In this document: piece by piece, positions 18,381-26,174 of the stretch | Numbering within the stretch: the stretch's first letter is position 1 | Layout of the letters: each line of letters begins with the position of its first letter | NCBI GenBank assembly: GCA_021383565.1 | Contig: CP079699.1 | Coordinates: forward strand, 1,426,001-1,490,000 | DNA: 64,000 bases | Source of the DNA: Levilactobacillus brevis | GTDB taxonomy: Bacteria > Bacillota > Bacilli > Lactobacillales > Lactobacillaceae | Direction: 5' to 3' | Made by a program: the position numbers and the translations under genes | The notes under the pieces: generated by a model | The model's database searches: none | What the model saw: the letters and a program-made list of their open reading frames with translations, nothing else | What the model was told of the DNA's origin: nothing

Positions 18381-19352
18381 CTAAGGTTCTTGAATCTGGC
18401 TGGCCTTCAGCCCAATGGCCTTGGCATTTGCCTGGTTAATGTACATGTGTAGCTTCTTCGAGGTTTGAACGGCGAGGTTCTGGGGCTTCTTGCCCTTTTC
18501 CAAAACATCGTAGGCCATCTTCCCCGTTTGCTTGCCTAAATCGTAGTAGTTGATGCCGTAGGTGGCGGTACCGCCGTCCTGAGCCATTTCAATCGATCCG
18601 GTAACGACCGGTAACTTCGCGGTCTTAGCCTTCTGACCGATCGTCTTCATTGCGCTGGCCATCAAGTTGTCCGTTGGTAAGTACAGTCCCGAAATCTTAC
18701 CCTCTAAGCCGGCCAACACGCTGGTCACATCGTTGGTACTCGTGGCACTGACGACTTTTAGACTAAGGTTGTGCTTCTTGGCGTAGGCCTTGGCTAACTT
18801 CACCTGAAGAACGGAATTCTCTTCGGATGAGTTGTACATGATACCCAAGGGCTTGTTACCCTTACGCATGCTGGCAAGGAGCTTTAGTTGCAGACCCACC
18901 GGCGTTAAATCACTGGTCCCACTGACGTTGGTCTTCGGTTGACTGTCGGACTTGACCAAGCCCGCGGCCTTCAGATCCGTGACGGCCGTTACCAACGTTG
19001 GCGTGGTCGTGGTCTTCTTGGCCAACGCCTGAGCGGCCGGCGTAGCAATTCCCAACAATAAATCATTCTTTTGCTGAACCAGCTGCTGGCTCATGGTATT
19101 CAGGTTGGACTGATCCCCCTGCGCATTCAGATAGTGATACTTGACCTTCACGGACTTGTTGTGCGCCTTCAATTCATGATTCAGTCCGGCCTTGAAGCCT
19201 TGCCGCGCCTCGTCGAGTGACCCGTGTTGAACGACCTGTAAGATCCCCACGTTAAGTGTACTTTTGCTGCTAGCCGCAGACTTGCTGGAACAACCGGCTA
19301 ACGTTAAACCCAAGCCGAGTAATGCAATACTGGTTAATAATAATTTTTTCAT
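18381..19352 (-). CDS. TrpXYZ-type ABC importer, substrate-binding lipoprotein (system 1)
   Basis: A 323-residue lipoprotein with a type II signal peptide and lipobox LAGC (Cys at residue 21), then a periplasmic-binding domain of the PF04392 family (TVGIL start, GIATPAAQALA, LGIMYNSSEENS, VYLPTDN-like segments). Members of this family bind tryptophan or tyrosine. The Phe-rich leader ORF upstream suggests that this copy handles phenylalanine or aromatic amino acids in general (inference). First gene of the minus-strand operon 19352-16695, with a CTGGAGG ribosome binding site. Confidence 0.88.
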   Translation of the reverse strand: MKKLLLTSIALLGLGLTLAGCSSKSAASSKSTLNVGILQVVQHGSLDEARQGFKAGLNHELKAHNKSVKVKYHYLNAQGDQSNLNTMSQQLVQQKNDLLLGIATPAAQALAKKTTTTPTLVTAVTDLKAAGLVKSDSQPKTNVSGTSDLTPVGLQLKLLASMRKGNKPLGIMYNSSEENSVLQVKLAKAYAKKHNLSLKVVSATSTNDVTSVLAGLEGKISGLYLPTDNLMASAMKTIGQKAKTAKLPVVTGSIEMAQDGGTATYGINYYDLGKQTGKMAYDVLEKGKKPQNLAVQTSKKLHMYINQANAKAIGLKASQIQEP

Positions 19353-19703
19353 GATGACGACCTCCAGAGTTTGATCGGTCCTGTTGACCGAATTTGATGG
19401 TGCTGTTTTATTGGTGGTTCAAGTTTCAGAAAAAGTTTGGATTTTTGATAAGTAATCCGTTTGACCCACCAGTCGTGCTGGCAGGTCAGCCCACAGATTG
19501 ATTCAACGTGACGTTTGCTTAGTCCGCGCATTTAGCCCGTTTTCCTCATCCAACGCGTCCGCTGGATGAGGATCTGAATTTCTCTTTAGAACCGCTCCGG
19601 ATCGGTTCTAAGTGGCTAATGCTTTACGTTGGCTTGAGGTTTGCTCTCCATAGGGAGACTGCGGAAACTTGCGGCCTTCGAAACGCTCGACTTCACGCTC
19701 TAA
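19353..19703 (-). other. Long 5' untranslated region between attenuator and system 1 genes
   Basis: In the transcript this region lies between the terminator at 19704-19747 and the lipoprotein gene. It contains two more perfect hairpins, TTAGAACCG/CGGTTCTAA (about 19590-19615) and CCTCATCCA/TGGATGAGG (about 19545-19572), and a small CGGTC/GGACCG hairpin near the ribosome binding site. A 60-codon frame runs through it (19349-19531) without a ribosome binding site. No convincing internal promoter is seen. Confidence 0.5.
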
Positions 19704-19888
19704 ACAAAAAACACCAGACAGATTCTAAGTAGAATCTACCTGGTGTTATCGGGCCCGATATTATTTCTCCAGATAGATTATACCCGTATCTATCTGGCGC
19801 TTAAGTCATGTTGAAAAACTTTAGCTATTCGATAGATACAAACGCAGTTGTGCGGCGCGTTCGTATCCAACGAGGTGAATACAAACGC
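19704..19888 (-). promoter_or_regulatory. Seven-segment attenuator ahead of ABC system 1
   Basis: Segments in the minus-strand RNA: 1 = 19888-19879, 2 = 19867-19857, 3 = 19845-19831, 4 = 19797-19786, 5 = 19778-19769, 6 = 19747-19733, 7 = 19725-19711, then T-run 19710-19705. Each neighbour pair can form 9-15 bp: 1:2 (10), 2:3 (11), 3:4 (9), 4:5 (10), 5:6 (10), 6:7 (15, terminator), with only G-U wobbles as irregularities. Segment 1 starts at the last base of the leader ORF stop codon. A ribosome at the stop covers segment 1, which favours 2:3, 4:5 and 6:7 (termination); a ribosome stalled on the Phe codons leaves 1:2, 3:4 and 5:6 (read-through). Regulatory logic is inference. Confidence 0.75.
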
Positions 19889-19950
19889 TATCTAAAGAAA
19901 AAGCTAAAGGCAAATTGGCTATTCAAATGAGTGAGGTTATTTTGCTTCAT
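19888..19950 (-). CDS. Phe-rich leader peptide
   Basis: A 20-codon ORF with a good ribosome binding site (GAAAGGAA, 9 nt before ATG 19950). Its last eight residues are FAFSFFFR, with five Phe. This resembles the pheA and pheST leader peptides of enterobacteria. It starts about 30 nt after the predicted transcription start and its stop codon abuts the first segment of the attenuator. The peptide itself probably has no function beyond sensing charged tRNA-Phe. Confidence 0.7.
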   Translation of the reverse strand: MKQNNLTHLNSQFAFSFFFR

Positions 19951-19987
19951 GAGTGAAGTTCCTTTCATTTATCAATTTACATGTATA

Positions 19988-20016
19988 AGTAAACCATTAA
20001 AAAATAGCCGTGTCAA
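19988..20016 (-). promoter_or_regulatory. Promoter of the Phe leader and ABC system 1
   Basis: TTGACA (20016-20011) and TTTACT (19993-19988) on the minus strand, 17 bp apart, just after the stop codon of the degV-family gene. Confidence 0.75.
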
Positions 20017-20031
20017 CCCTATTTTTTTAAT

Positions 20032-20922
20032 CTAATTCTCATCATCAACAGTTAAGCTCCGAAAGTCTTGGGACCACGCCATCCCCATCGCCCCGTCGCC
20101 CACGTGCACGCCGAAGCTGGGTCCAATCAACGCGACGTCAAATTTCACCGTGGGAAAACGCTCCTGCGCCGCGGACAACCAACGTTGCGTGGCTTCCGGT
20201 TGGTCGGCGTTAAGAATTGTCGCCTTGACCGGAACCGTGGCGGTGAGGTCCTGCGCCAAATCATCGAGAAAGTCGCCGCGGGCCCCCCGCCAACGCAGGG
20301 TGCTACCGGCATATCGCATTTTACCTGACGGATCGAAAGCCAAGATGGGCTTGCCCGCGTGGAGGGGCGTACTGCCGGGGCCGCGGCTAGGATTGACTTC
20401 CCCGGTCCGCAACAGGGGCTTGATGGAATCCACCACGAAAATACTGTGGATGGTCTGCCGCAACAAGGAGAGCTGATCAAAGACCGCTTGGACGGTGGCC
20501 CCCTGCTTCACCAAGGCGGCCGCCAGCCGCACCTGATCGCCCATCACCGTCAGAATTCCTCGCGAATCCCACGGCCACACGTGAATGGTTTGAATGCTCT
20601 CGGCAAAGGCCGCCAACGTGTTGACAAAACCAGAGATACCCAGCGACGGTCCAATGACGATGACATCGGTGTAGCCCTGCTTCACCAGCGCATCACATGC
20701 CGCCTGAATCGTCTTCATCGAGAGTTGAGGCGCGGTCGGCACCACCTTTTTCGTCTTGGCTAACCGCATCAATCGGTAATAATCCGCCGTCGATAGATCT
20801 TGATATTCATGATATTGGCGGTTGCCGAACATTATCGGTTCCGGCAATAGTGTAATCTGTCGCTGCTCAGCTTCGATAAAGTCGATGCCCGCTGAGGTAT
20901 CCGTCATAACTGCAATTTTCAT
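20032..20922 (-). CDS. DegV-family fatty-acid-binding protein
   Basis: A protein of about 296 residues starting MKIAVMTDTSAG, the DegV family start; it has the TAPQLS segment and the GPSLGISG motif that binds the fatty-acid head group, and a late GPSFGVHVGDGAMG. DegV/FakB proteins present fatty acids to the FakA kinase; fakA is not in this window. I chose ATG 20922 over an upstream start because the family begins there, although the ribosome binding site is poor. It separates the two ABC importer operons, and the promoter of system 1 directly follows it. Confidence 0.82.
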   Translation of the reverse strand: MKIAVMTDTSAGIDFIEAEQRQITLLPEPIMFGNRQYHEYQDLSTADYYRLMRLAKTKKVVPTAPQLSMKTIQAACDALVKQGYTDVIVIGPSLGISGFVNTLAAFAESIQTIHVWPWDSRGILTVMGDQVRLAAALVKQGATVQAVFDQLSLLRQTIHSIFVVDSIKPLLRTGEVNPSRGPGSTPLHAGKPILAFDPSGKMRYAGSTLRWRGARGDFLDDLAQDLTATVPVKATILNADQPEATQRWLSAAQERFPTVKFDVALIGPSFGVHVGDGAMGMAWSQDFRSLTVDDEN

Positions 20923-20970
20923 CTTTTTTAGGCAACCCCCTTGAGGTTCACGTCCCGCTAGCGATGACAC

Positions 20971-21123
20971 CCCATCTCTAGCGCTTCACTTAATTACCCT
21001 ACAGTATACCAAAGTCCCTCACCAGTCACCAAAAAATTCCGTTACCGGCCGCACCGTATCCCAGAAGGCCGTCATTTTCCGAAGAACGGCACCGTTTTCG
21101 TTGCGGAAAAAATGAAAATAAGG
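20971..21123. other. Intergenic region between degV-family gene and the Trp leader
   Basis: No ORF. It contains an imperfect hairpin (GCCGTCATTTTC-GAAGAACGGC near 21069-21091) and AT-rich sequence before the promoter at 21124. Confidence 0.3.
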
Positions 21124-21152
21124 TTGACGCTTTTTCAGCAATGCCGTACACT
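21124..21152 (+). promoter_or_regulatory. Promoter of the Trp-codon leader
   Basis: TTGACG (21124-21129) and TACACT (21147-21152) with 17 bp spacing, followed by the ribosome binding site AAGGAAGGAA at 21171-21180. Confidence 0.8.
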
Positions 21153-21186
21153 AAAATTATTCGAAAACGGAAGGAAGGAAAGTTAG

Positions 21187-21234
21187 ATGCTACTGTCTCG
21201 TATTCAACTTAATGGACGTTGGCAAAGCCGGTAA
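21187..21234 (+). CDS. Leader peptide with a Trp codon
   Basis: A 15-codon ORF (ATG 21187, TAA 21232) with a strong ribosome binding site ending 6 nt before it and a good promoter 35 nt upstream. It encodes MLLSRIQLNGRWQSR: a single Trp at codon 12, four codons before the stop. The stop codon is immediately followed by the first arm of an alternating hairpin chain. It is the counterpart of the Phe-rich leader of the paralogous operon. Confidence 0.65.
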   Translation: MLLSRIQLNGRWQSR

Positions 21235-21356
21235 TCAAGTCGTCATCGCTGTAGATGCGACTTGAGCTCCCAGAGCGATTTTCGCATCTGCGCCGGCTAA
21301 CTTTCTGATGCAATAGCCCGCACGGATGTCTTCTATCCGGTTTTGCGGGCCTTTTT
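21235..21356 (+). promoter_or_regulatory. Five-segment attenuator ahead of ABC system 2
   Basis: 1:2 is a 12 bp helix with one bulged base (21235-21247 with 21254-21265). 2:3 is AGATGCGA/TCGCATCT (21253-21260 with 21282-21289). 3:4 is TGCG-CC-GGCTA with TAGCCCGCA (21289-21299 with 21314-21322), which uses the left arm of the terminator. 4:5 is the terminator (21316-21322 with 21344-21350, T-run 21352-21356) with an inner GGAT/ATCC pairing. Stalling at the Trp codon would leave segment 1 free and favour 1:2 plus antiterminator 3:4; a ribosome at the stop codon would favour 2:3 plus termination. Logic is inference. Confidence 0.7.
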
Positions 21357-21361
21357 CTTGG

Positions 21362-21390
21362 GCACCCAGCCGGACTGGGTGCTCTTTTTG
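21362..21390 (+). terminator. Second terminator behind the attenuator
   Basis: GCACCCAG (21362-21369) pairs with CTGGGTGC (21375-21382), followed by TCTTTTTG. It seems constitutive, which suggests either a back-up stop or that the system 2 genes are also read from the promoter at 21443. Confidence 0.75.
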
Positions 21391-21442
21391 TTTAAAGAGT
21401 GTGGCGCAAGGCTTCTGTCCTGCACCGCACGTTTCCGCTATG

Positions 21443-21471
21443 TTGCCGTCAAAAAACTATCTACATAAACT
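21443..21471 (+). promoter_or_regulatory. Possible internal promoter of ABC system 2
   Basis: TTGCCG (21443-21448) and TAAACT (21466-21471), 17 bp apart, lie downstream of both terminators and 40 nt before the first gene. Confidence 0.5.
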
Positions 21472-21512
21472 AGCACATCAAAAACACTTAGAGAATTGAG
21501 GTTGATTGTAGC

Positions 21513-22508
21513 ATGAAAAGATTGTACGGACTCATCGCCATTCTGGTAATTTTTCTCGGCTTTGCCTTCGTCAAGGAAAGTCACCAAGAAGCGGCCACGA
21601 CCAAGGCGGTGCCGACCGTGGGGATTTTACAACTGTTATCCCATCCGGCACTCGACGCCATTCACAAGGGAATTATCCACGGACTTGCCGAGGAGGGCTA
21701 CCACGTGGGCAAGAACGTGAAGATTGATTTTCAAAACGCCGAAAATGACCAAAGTAATCTGAAGACCATGAGCGCGCGCTTCGTCAATGAAGACGCCGAT
21801 GCCATGATTGGGATTGCCACCCCCGCCGCTCAGGCTTTAGCCAACGCCAGCTCCACCACACCCATCGTGCTGGGGGCCATCACCGACCCCAAGGGCGCTC
21901 ACCTGGTGAAGAGCAACACGCATCCCGGCAATAACGTGACCGGCGTTTCCGACCAAGCTCCCCTAGCTTCACAGCTGAAATTGATTCAACAGATCATGCC
22001 CGATATGAAGACACTGGGAATTATTTATACCTCATCTGATGACTCGGCCACCGCCCAGTACCACCAATTTGCGGCGCTCTGCAAGCGAGAACACGTCCGG
22101 CTCAAAGCCTACTCCATCGCCAACACCAACGACTTAAACCAAGTCAGTCAACAGATGGTCAGCCAAGTCGATGCCGTTTACGTGCCGACCGATAACACCG
22201 TCGCTAGTGCCATGCAAACATTGGTAGCCACCGCAACGGCCAAGAAGGTCCCTGTCTTCCCCGCCGTCGATACCATGGTGAAGGCCGGGGGCTTGGCCAC
22301 GCTCAGTATCAACCAATATAAGTTGGGCGTGACAACTGGGAAGATGACCGCCGCCATTCTCAAGGGCAAGAAGCCTGCGGACACCCCTATTCACTTCGTT
22401 CGCAAGGGTGAAATGACGATTAATTTGAAGACGGCCAAGAAGCTCGGGCTCACGTTGCCCGCTTCGGTCGTGAAAGAAGCCAAACAACACGGGGAGGTAT
22501 ACCGCTAA
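21513..22508 (+). CDS. trpX: TrpXYZ-type ABC importer, substrate-binding protein (system 2)
   Basis: A 331-residue PF04392-type binding protein paralogous to the one at 18381: VGILQLLSHPALDAI, GIATPAAQALA, LGIIYTSSDDSAT and VYVPTDNTVASAM. It has an N-terminal hydrophobic helix (residues 5-18) but no lipobox Cys, so it seems anchored by an uncleaved helix, unlike its lipoprotein paralogue. The Trp codon in the leader ORF upstream agrees with the tryptophan specificity known for TrpX. The stop overlaps the permease ATG. Confidence 0.85.
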   Translation: MKRLYGLIAILVIFLGFAFVKESHQEAATTKAVPTVGILQLLSHPALDAIHKGIIHGLAEEGYHVGKNVKIDFQNAENDQSNLKTMSARFVNEDADAMIGIATPAAQALANASSTTPIVLGAITDPKGAHLVKSNTHPGNNVTGVSDQAPLASQLKLIQQIMPDMKTLGIIYTSSDDSATAQYHQFAALCKREHVRLKAYSIANTNDLNQVSQQMVSQVDAVYVPTDNTVASAMQTLVATATAKKVPVFPAVDTMVKAGGLATLSINQYKLGVTTGKMTAAILKGKKPADTPIHFVRKGEMTINLKTAKKLGLTLPASVVKEAKQHGEVYR

Positions 22509-23407
22509 TGAGTTTATTCGTATCCGCAATTGGACAGGGCCTGCTCTGGGCCGTCTTAGGGGTGGGCTTATTCCTCACCTTTAGAATCTTGGACTTTGCC
22601 GACATGACCGTTGAAGGCACATTCCCACTGGGCGCCGCAACCGCCGTAGCCGCCATCAGTAACGGGATGAATCCCGTGCTGGCCACGCTATTGGCGTTTG
22701 CCGTTGGCGCCATCGCCGGATTGATTACTGGCCTGCTCTACACCAAGGGTCACATTCCCATCCTGTTGGCCGGTATCCTGGTCATGACCGCCTGCTACTC
22801 CGTTAACTTGCGGATTATGGGTCGAGCCAACGTTTCACTACTCGGTAAATCCACGTTATTCAAGAACCATTTTCTCGCATCACTCCCGCAATACTTCGAC
22901 AGTGTCTTCCTAGGCACGCTGATCATGGTGGTCATCACCGGACTGGTCATCTACTTCTTACAAACGCAACTGGGACAAGGTTTCATTGCGACCGGAGACA
23001 ACCAGACCATGGCCCGGTCGCTGGGTATCAACACCGATAACATGAAGATTATGGGGCTGATGGTCTCCAATGGCTTGATTGCCTTTGGGGGTGCCCTGGT
23101 CGCCCAAAATAACGGGTACGCCGATGTCAACATGGGGATTGGGATCATCGTTATCGCGCTGGCTTCCATCATTATTGGGGAAGTGGCCTTCGGGGATTTA
23201 ACGCTGAATCAACGGCTCGTGGCGGTCACGCTGGGGAGTATCCTCTACCGGTTCGTCCTGTTGATCGTCCTCAAGCTCGGCTTCAGCGCCAACGACCTCA
23301 ACCTGATCTCCTCGATTATCCTGGCGCTCTGCATGATGTTGCCGGTCTTCAAGAAGACGCTGAACTTCAAGCATATTTTGAAACGGGGGCTGGATACCAA
23401 TGACTAA
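22508..23407 (+). CDS. trpY: TrpXYZ-type ABC importer, permease (system 2)
   Basis: A 299-residue membrane protein with about eight helices, of the same type as 17395-18369 (IGQGLLWAVLGVGLFLTFRILD, TVEGTFPLGAA, AQNNGYADVNMGIGIIV). Its start codon overlaps the stop of the binding-protein gene and its end overlaps the ATPase gene by 8 nt, so the operon is translationally coupled. Confidence 0.87.
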   Translation: MSLFVSAIGQGLLWAVLGVGLFLTFRILDFADMTVEGTFPLGAATAVAAISNGMNPVLATLLAFAVGAIAGLITGLLYTKGHIPILLAGILVMTACYSVNLRIMGRANVSLLGKSTLFKNHFLASLPQYFDSVFLGTLIMVVITGLVIYFLQTQLGQGFIATGDNQTMARSLGINTDNMKIMGLMVSNGLIAFGGALVAQNNGYADVNMGIGIIVIALASIIIGEVAFGDLTLNQRLVAVTLGSILYRFVLLIVLKLGFSANDLNLISSIILALCMMLPVFKKTLNFKHILKRGLDTND

Positions 23408-24170
23408 ACCATTACTCGAACTAAAAAATGTCGTCCTCAAGGTCAACCGCAACACGCCCGAGGAAATTATGATTCTCGACCACCTGAACCTGACCATCAA
23501 CGCCGGTGATTTCATCACGGTGTTGGGCTCTAATGGGGCCGGGAAATCCACGCTGTTCAACGCTATCGGGGGCGACCTCAGTATCGACAGCGGCCAGATT
23601 CTCCTCAACGGCAAGGACATCTCCCACGAATCCGTGGAGAAACGGACGCGCTTCCTCGCCCGGGTCTTCCAGGACCCCAAGCTGGGCACGGCTCCCCGAA
23701 TGAACGTGGCCGAAAATCTTCTGTTGGCCGAACGCCGCGGACAGCGCCGAACGCTGGCACCCCGTCACCTCAATAAGCAACTCGACCGCTACAAAGAAAT
23801 CACGGCCACCATGCACAACGGGTTGGACGAACGGCTGACCACGGCGACCGGGAACCTCTCCGGGGGCCAACGCCAAGCCCTGAGCTTCCTGATGGCGACG
23901 CTTAAACGACCGGAAATTCTCCTCTTGGATGAACATACCGCCGCCCTCGATCCTCAGACCAGTCAGGATCTCATGCATCTTACCAACGAACGGGTCCAAG
24001 AAGAACAGTTGACTTGTCTGATGATTACCCACCACTTGGAAGATGCCCTGACCTACGGAAACCGTCTGATCGTGCTCCACCACGGCAAGGTCACCTTCGA
24101 TGTGGCCGGCGCTGAGAAAAAGGCCCTGACGACTGAGAAGCTCTACAGTTTCTTCGCCGAGATTGAATAG
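23400..24170 (+). CDS. trpZ: TrpXYZ-type ABC importer, ATP-binding subunit (system 2)
   Basis: A 256-residue ABC ATPase: Walker A GSNGAGKST, signature LSGGQRQ, Walker B LLLDEHTAALDP and switch HHLED. It shares the unusual DEHTA motif with the system 1 ATPase, supporting duplication of the whole three-gene set. A GNAT gene follows 10 nt later. Confidence 0.88.
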   Translation: MTKPLLELKNVVLKVNRNTPEEIMILDHLNLTINAGDFITVLGSNGAGKSTLFNAIGGDLSIDSGQILLNGKDISHESVEKRTRFLARVFQDPKLGTAPRMNVAENLLLAERRGQRRTLAPRHLNKQLDRYKEITATMHNGLDERLTTATGNLSGGQRQALSFLMATLKRPEILLLDEHTAALDPQTSQDLMHLTNERVQEEQLTCLMITHHLEDALTYGNRLIVLHHGKVTFDVAGAEKKALTTEKLYSFFAEIE

Positions 24171-24180
24171 GAGGCCGCCC

Positions 24181-24612
24181 ATGGAATGCGTCATTTCAAA
24201 TGCCCCCTTTAACCGTGCCGCCGCGTTATCTCTACGCCAAACCATCTTCGTTACCGAACGCGGCATCCCCCGCGATGTTGAGTTCGACGACCGCGACACC
24301 GGCGACCGGATCTACGTCACGCTGTATCAGGACGCCACTCATCCCGTGGCCACGTTACGCTTGGAGCCGCAATCACCAGCAGAGATGCGCTTCGGGCGGG
24401 TCTGTACCCGGCAAGATTTGCGCGGTCAAGGTCTGGGTAGTCGCCTACTCACGGCGGCCGAGGACTGGTCGCGTACTCATGGCTACCGCACCGGCGTCAT
24501 TCACGGTGAGGTCAGCGCGCAGGGGTTTTACGAACATTGCGGCTACGTTGTGGCAGCCGGGCCCTTCGATGAAGATGGTGCGCCGGTCGTGGTGTTGCAT
24601 AAGGATCTTTAA
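24181..24612 (+). CDS. GNAT-family N-acetyltransferase
   Basis: A 143-residue acetyltransferase with the acetyl-CoA loop RQDLRGQGLGSRLL near residue 80 and the C-terminal FYEHCGY motif, which places it in the ElaA/YjcF-like branch. Start ATG 24181 is preferred because AGGAGG lies 6 nt before it. It is probably co-transcribed with the importer genes. Substrate unknown. From 24613 to 24774 I see no feature. Confidence 0.8.
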   Translation: MECVISNAPFNRAAALSLRQTIFVTERGIPRDVEFDDRDTGDRIYVTLYQDATHPVATLRLEPQSPAEMRFGRVCTRQDLRGQGLGSRLLTAAEDWSRTHGYRTGVIHGEVSAQGFYEHCGYVVAAGPFDEDGAPVVVLHKDL

Positions 24613-24774
24613 AGATTGAAATGAGGGTTCACCCCATGACAACTGATGTTTTTGACCGGTCCACGTGCTACCAAGATTGCCCGTAAAGTAACGAGAAGAA
24701 GACCGGACAACTCACCACCAGCCAGAGATTCCACCACGAAAAGACCAGCGCCCACACGTCGGTCGACATCAACT

Positions 24775-24811
24775 AAAAATGCCGTTCACCTCTTGATAGT
24801 GTGAACGGCAT
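24775..24811 (-). terminator. Rho-independent terminator of the dehydrogenase gene
   Basis: ATGCCGTTCAC (24779-24789) pairs with GTGAACGGCAT (24801-24811); in the minus direction five T residues follow. Confidence 0.8.
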
Positions 24812-24820
24812 TGCTTTACC

Positions 24821-25687
24821 TTAATTTTGTTCGTACGTCTTAATCAACCCTTGGGTTCCATCGTCGCCCAGGCCAAAGTCATCCACCATGGCTTCATAGA
24901 GCAACTTGGCCTGCTTGGTCGCCGGTAAATCCAGCTTCATTCGGTCGGCCTCCTGCAAGGCAATCCGCAGGTCTTTAAGGAAGTGTTTGGCGAAAAATCC
25001 CGGCGTGTAATCGCCCTTCAGAATGCGCGGCACGTAATTATCCATGCTCCAATTGTCGGCGCCACCACTACTCAGCGTGGCCAGAACCTGCGGCAGATCA
25101 AGTCCTGCCGCCTTGGCGTAGACCAGCATTTCGGTCAACCCGGTCATGGTCCCCGCAATCATAATCTGATTGGCCATCTTAGTGTGCTGTCCCTTGCCGG
25201 CTTCACCAAAGTAGTTCACGCGTTGCCCAATCTGTTCGAAGATCGGCAGGATCTGGTCGTAGGCGGCGCGATCGCCACCCACCATCACGGTTAACGTGGC
25301 ATTCTTGGCCCCGACATCCCCGCCGGAAACGGGGGCATCCAACGCTTGGATGTGGTGTTCGTGTGCCAGTCCAGTTAATTTAACAGCCAGCGCCGGCGTG
25401 CTCGTGGTCATATCCACGATAATGCTGCCCGCCTGAATCCCGGCAAAGACACCATGCTCGCCGGTGTAAACGGCCTCCACATCACTGGGATAGCCGACCA
25501 TGGTCATCACCAGTTTAGCCTGCTGAGCCACGGTCTGGGGCGAATCCGCCCACGTGGCCCCGGCATCCAGAACGCGCTGGGCGTGAGCCTTGGTCCGGTT
25601 ATACACCACGACCGTGTTGCCCGCCTTCAACAAGTTTGTCACGATACCAGTCCCCATCACGCCAGTTCCGATAAATCCAATTTGCAT
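24821..25687 (-). CDS. 3-hydroxyisobutyrate-dehydrogenase-family oxidoreductase
   Basis: A 288-residue NAD(P)-dependent enzyme: Rossmann motif GFIGTGVMG at residues 4-12, the substrate-binding DAPVSGGDVGA near 120, and the catalytic Lys in GKGQHTKMANQ near 172. It is in the beta-hydroxyacid dehydrogenase family (tartronate semialdehyde reductase, 3-hydroxyisobutyrate dehydrogenase, 6-phosphogluconate-dehydrogenase-like). The exact substrate cannot be told. GGAGGTCGCG precedes the ATG. Confidence 0.83.
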   Translation of the reverse strand: MQIGFIGTGVMGTGIVTNLLKAGNTVVVYNRTKAHAQRVLDAGATWADSPQTVAQQAKLVMTMVGYPSDVEAVYTGEHGVFAGIQAGSIIVDMTTSTPALAVKLTGLAHEHHIQALDAPVSGGDVGAKNATLTVMVGGDRAAYDQILPIFEQIGQRVNYFGEAGKGQHTKMANQIMIAGTMTGLTEMLVYAKAAGLDLPQVLATLSSGGADNWSMDNYVPRILKGDYTPGFFAKHFLKDLRIALQEADRMKLDLPATKQAKLLYEAMVDDFGLGDDGTQGLIKTYEQN

Positions 25688-26174
25688 AAAACGCGACCTC
25701 CTTCATCCATTTGAGTCTTATGGTACCACGTTGCTCTCCAGATAACGCGGAAAGTCTTCGCCGACCACCTGTTTCCCAAAGAACGGGACCACCAAACGGC
25801 TAGCTGGTCACAAAATTGTTGACATCGCCAAACCGCAAGCCCAGGGGCCCCTCACCCGGACTATTCGCTGCGCCTATAAACGAGTTCACGGTTAATTCGA
25901 TTTTTTCCCAAATCTCCCAAAAACGTGCAACAAAAGGCCATCAATTTACATTAGTAATAAGTAGATGGTCCTTGAGCTGATGTTTTCGTAATTTTTGGTT
26001 AGTCGACCGTCGATAGGGCTATTCATTGAAGGTTGAAAGTTTGCGAATACGCGCCAGCTTCCAACTGACAGAGCTTATCGTCATTAAACGAATCATCAAC
26101 GCCCGCCCTGCGGCTGCGTCAACTGCCAAAGAGATAACAAAAAGGCGCTGACCCGCAGGCCAACCCCCTTAGAT
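25688..26174. other. 487 bp intergenic region without identifiable feature
   Basis: No ORF with a ribosome binding site, no copy of the structured repeat and no clear terminator were found. A TTGACA at 25819 has no good -10 partner. Confidence 0.4.

Noticed and set aside
19349..19531. 60-codon minus-strand frame between the Phe attenuator and the lipoprotein gene, containing WW
   Set aside because: No ribosome binding site, and it runs into the start region of the lipoprotein gene; I treat it as untranslated leader, though a second leader peptide is not fully excluded.
19808..19930. 40-codon plus-strand frame opposite the Phe leader
   Set aside because: No ribosome binding site or promoter on that strand; it is antisense to the hairpin chain.
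20971..21123. T-box ahead of the second TrpXYZ-like operon
   Set aside because: Neither AGAGAGC-type Stem I nor the T-box core sequence is present; the leader has an ORF and alternating hairpins instead.
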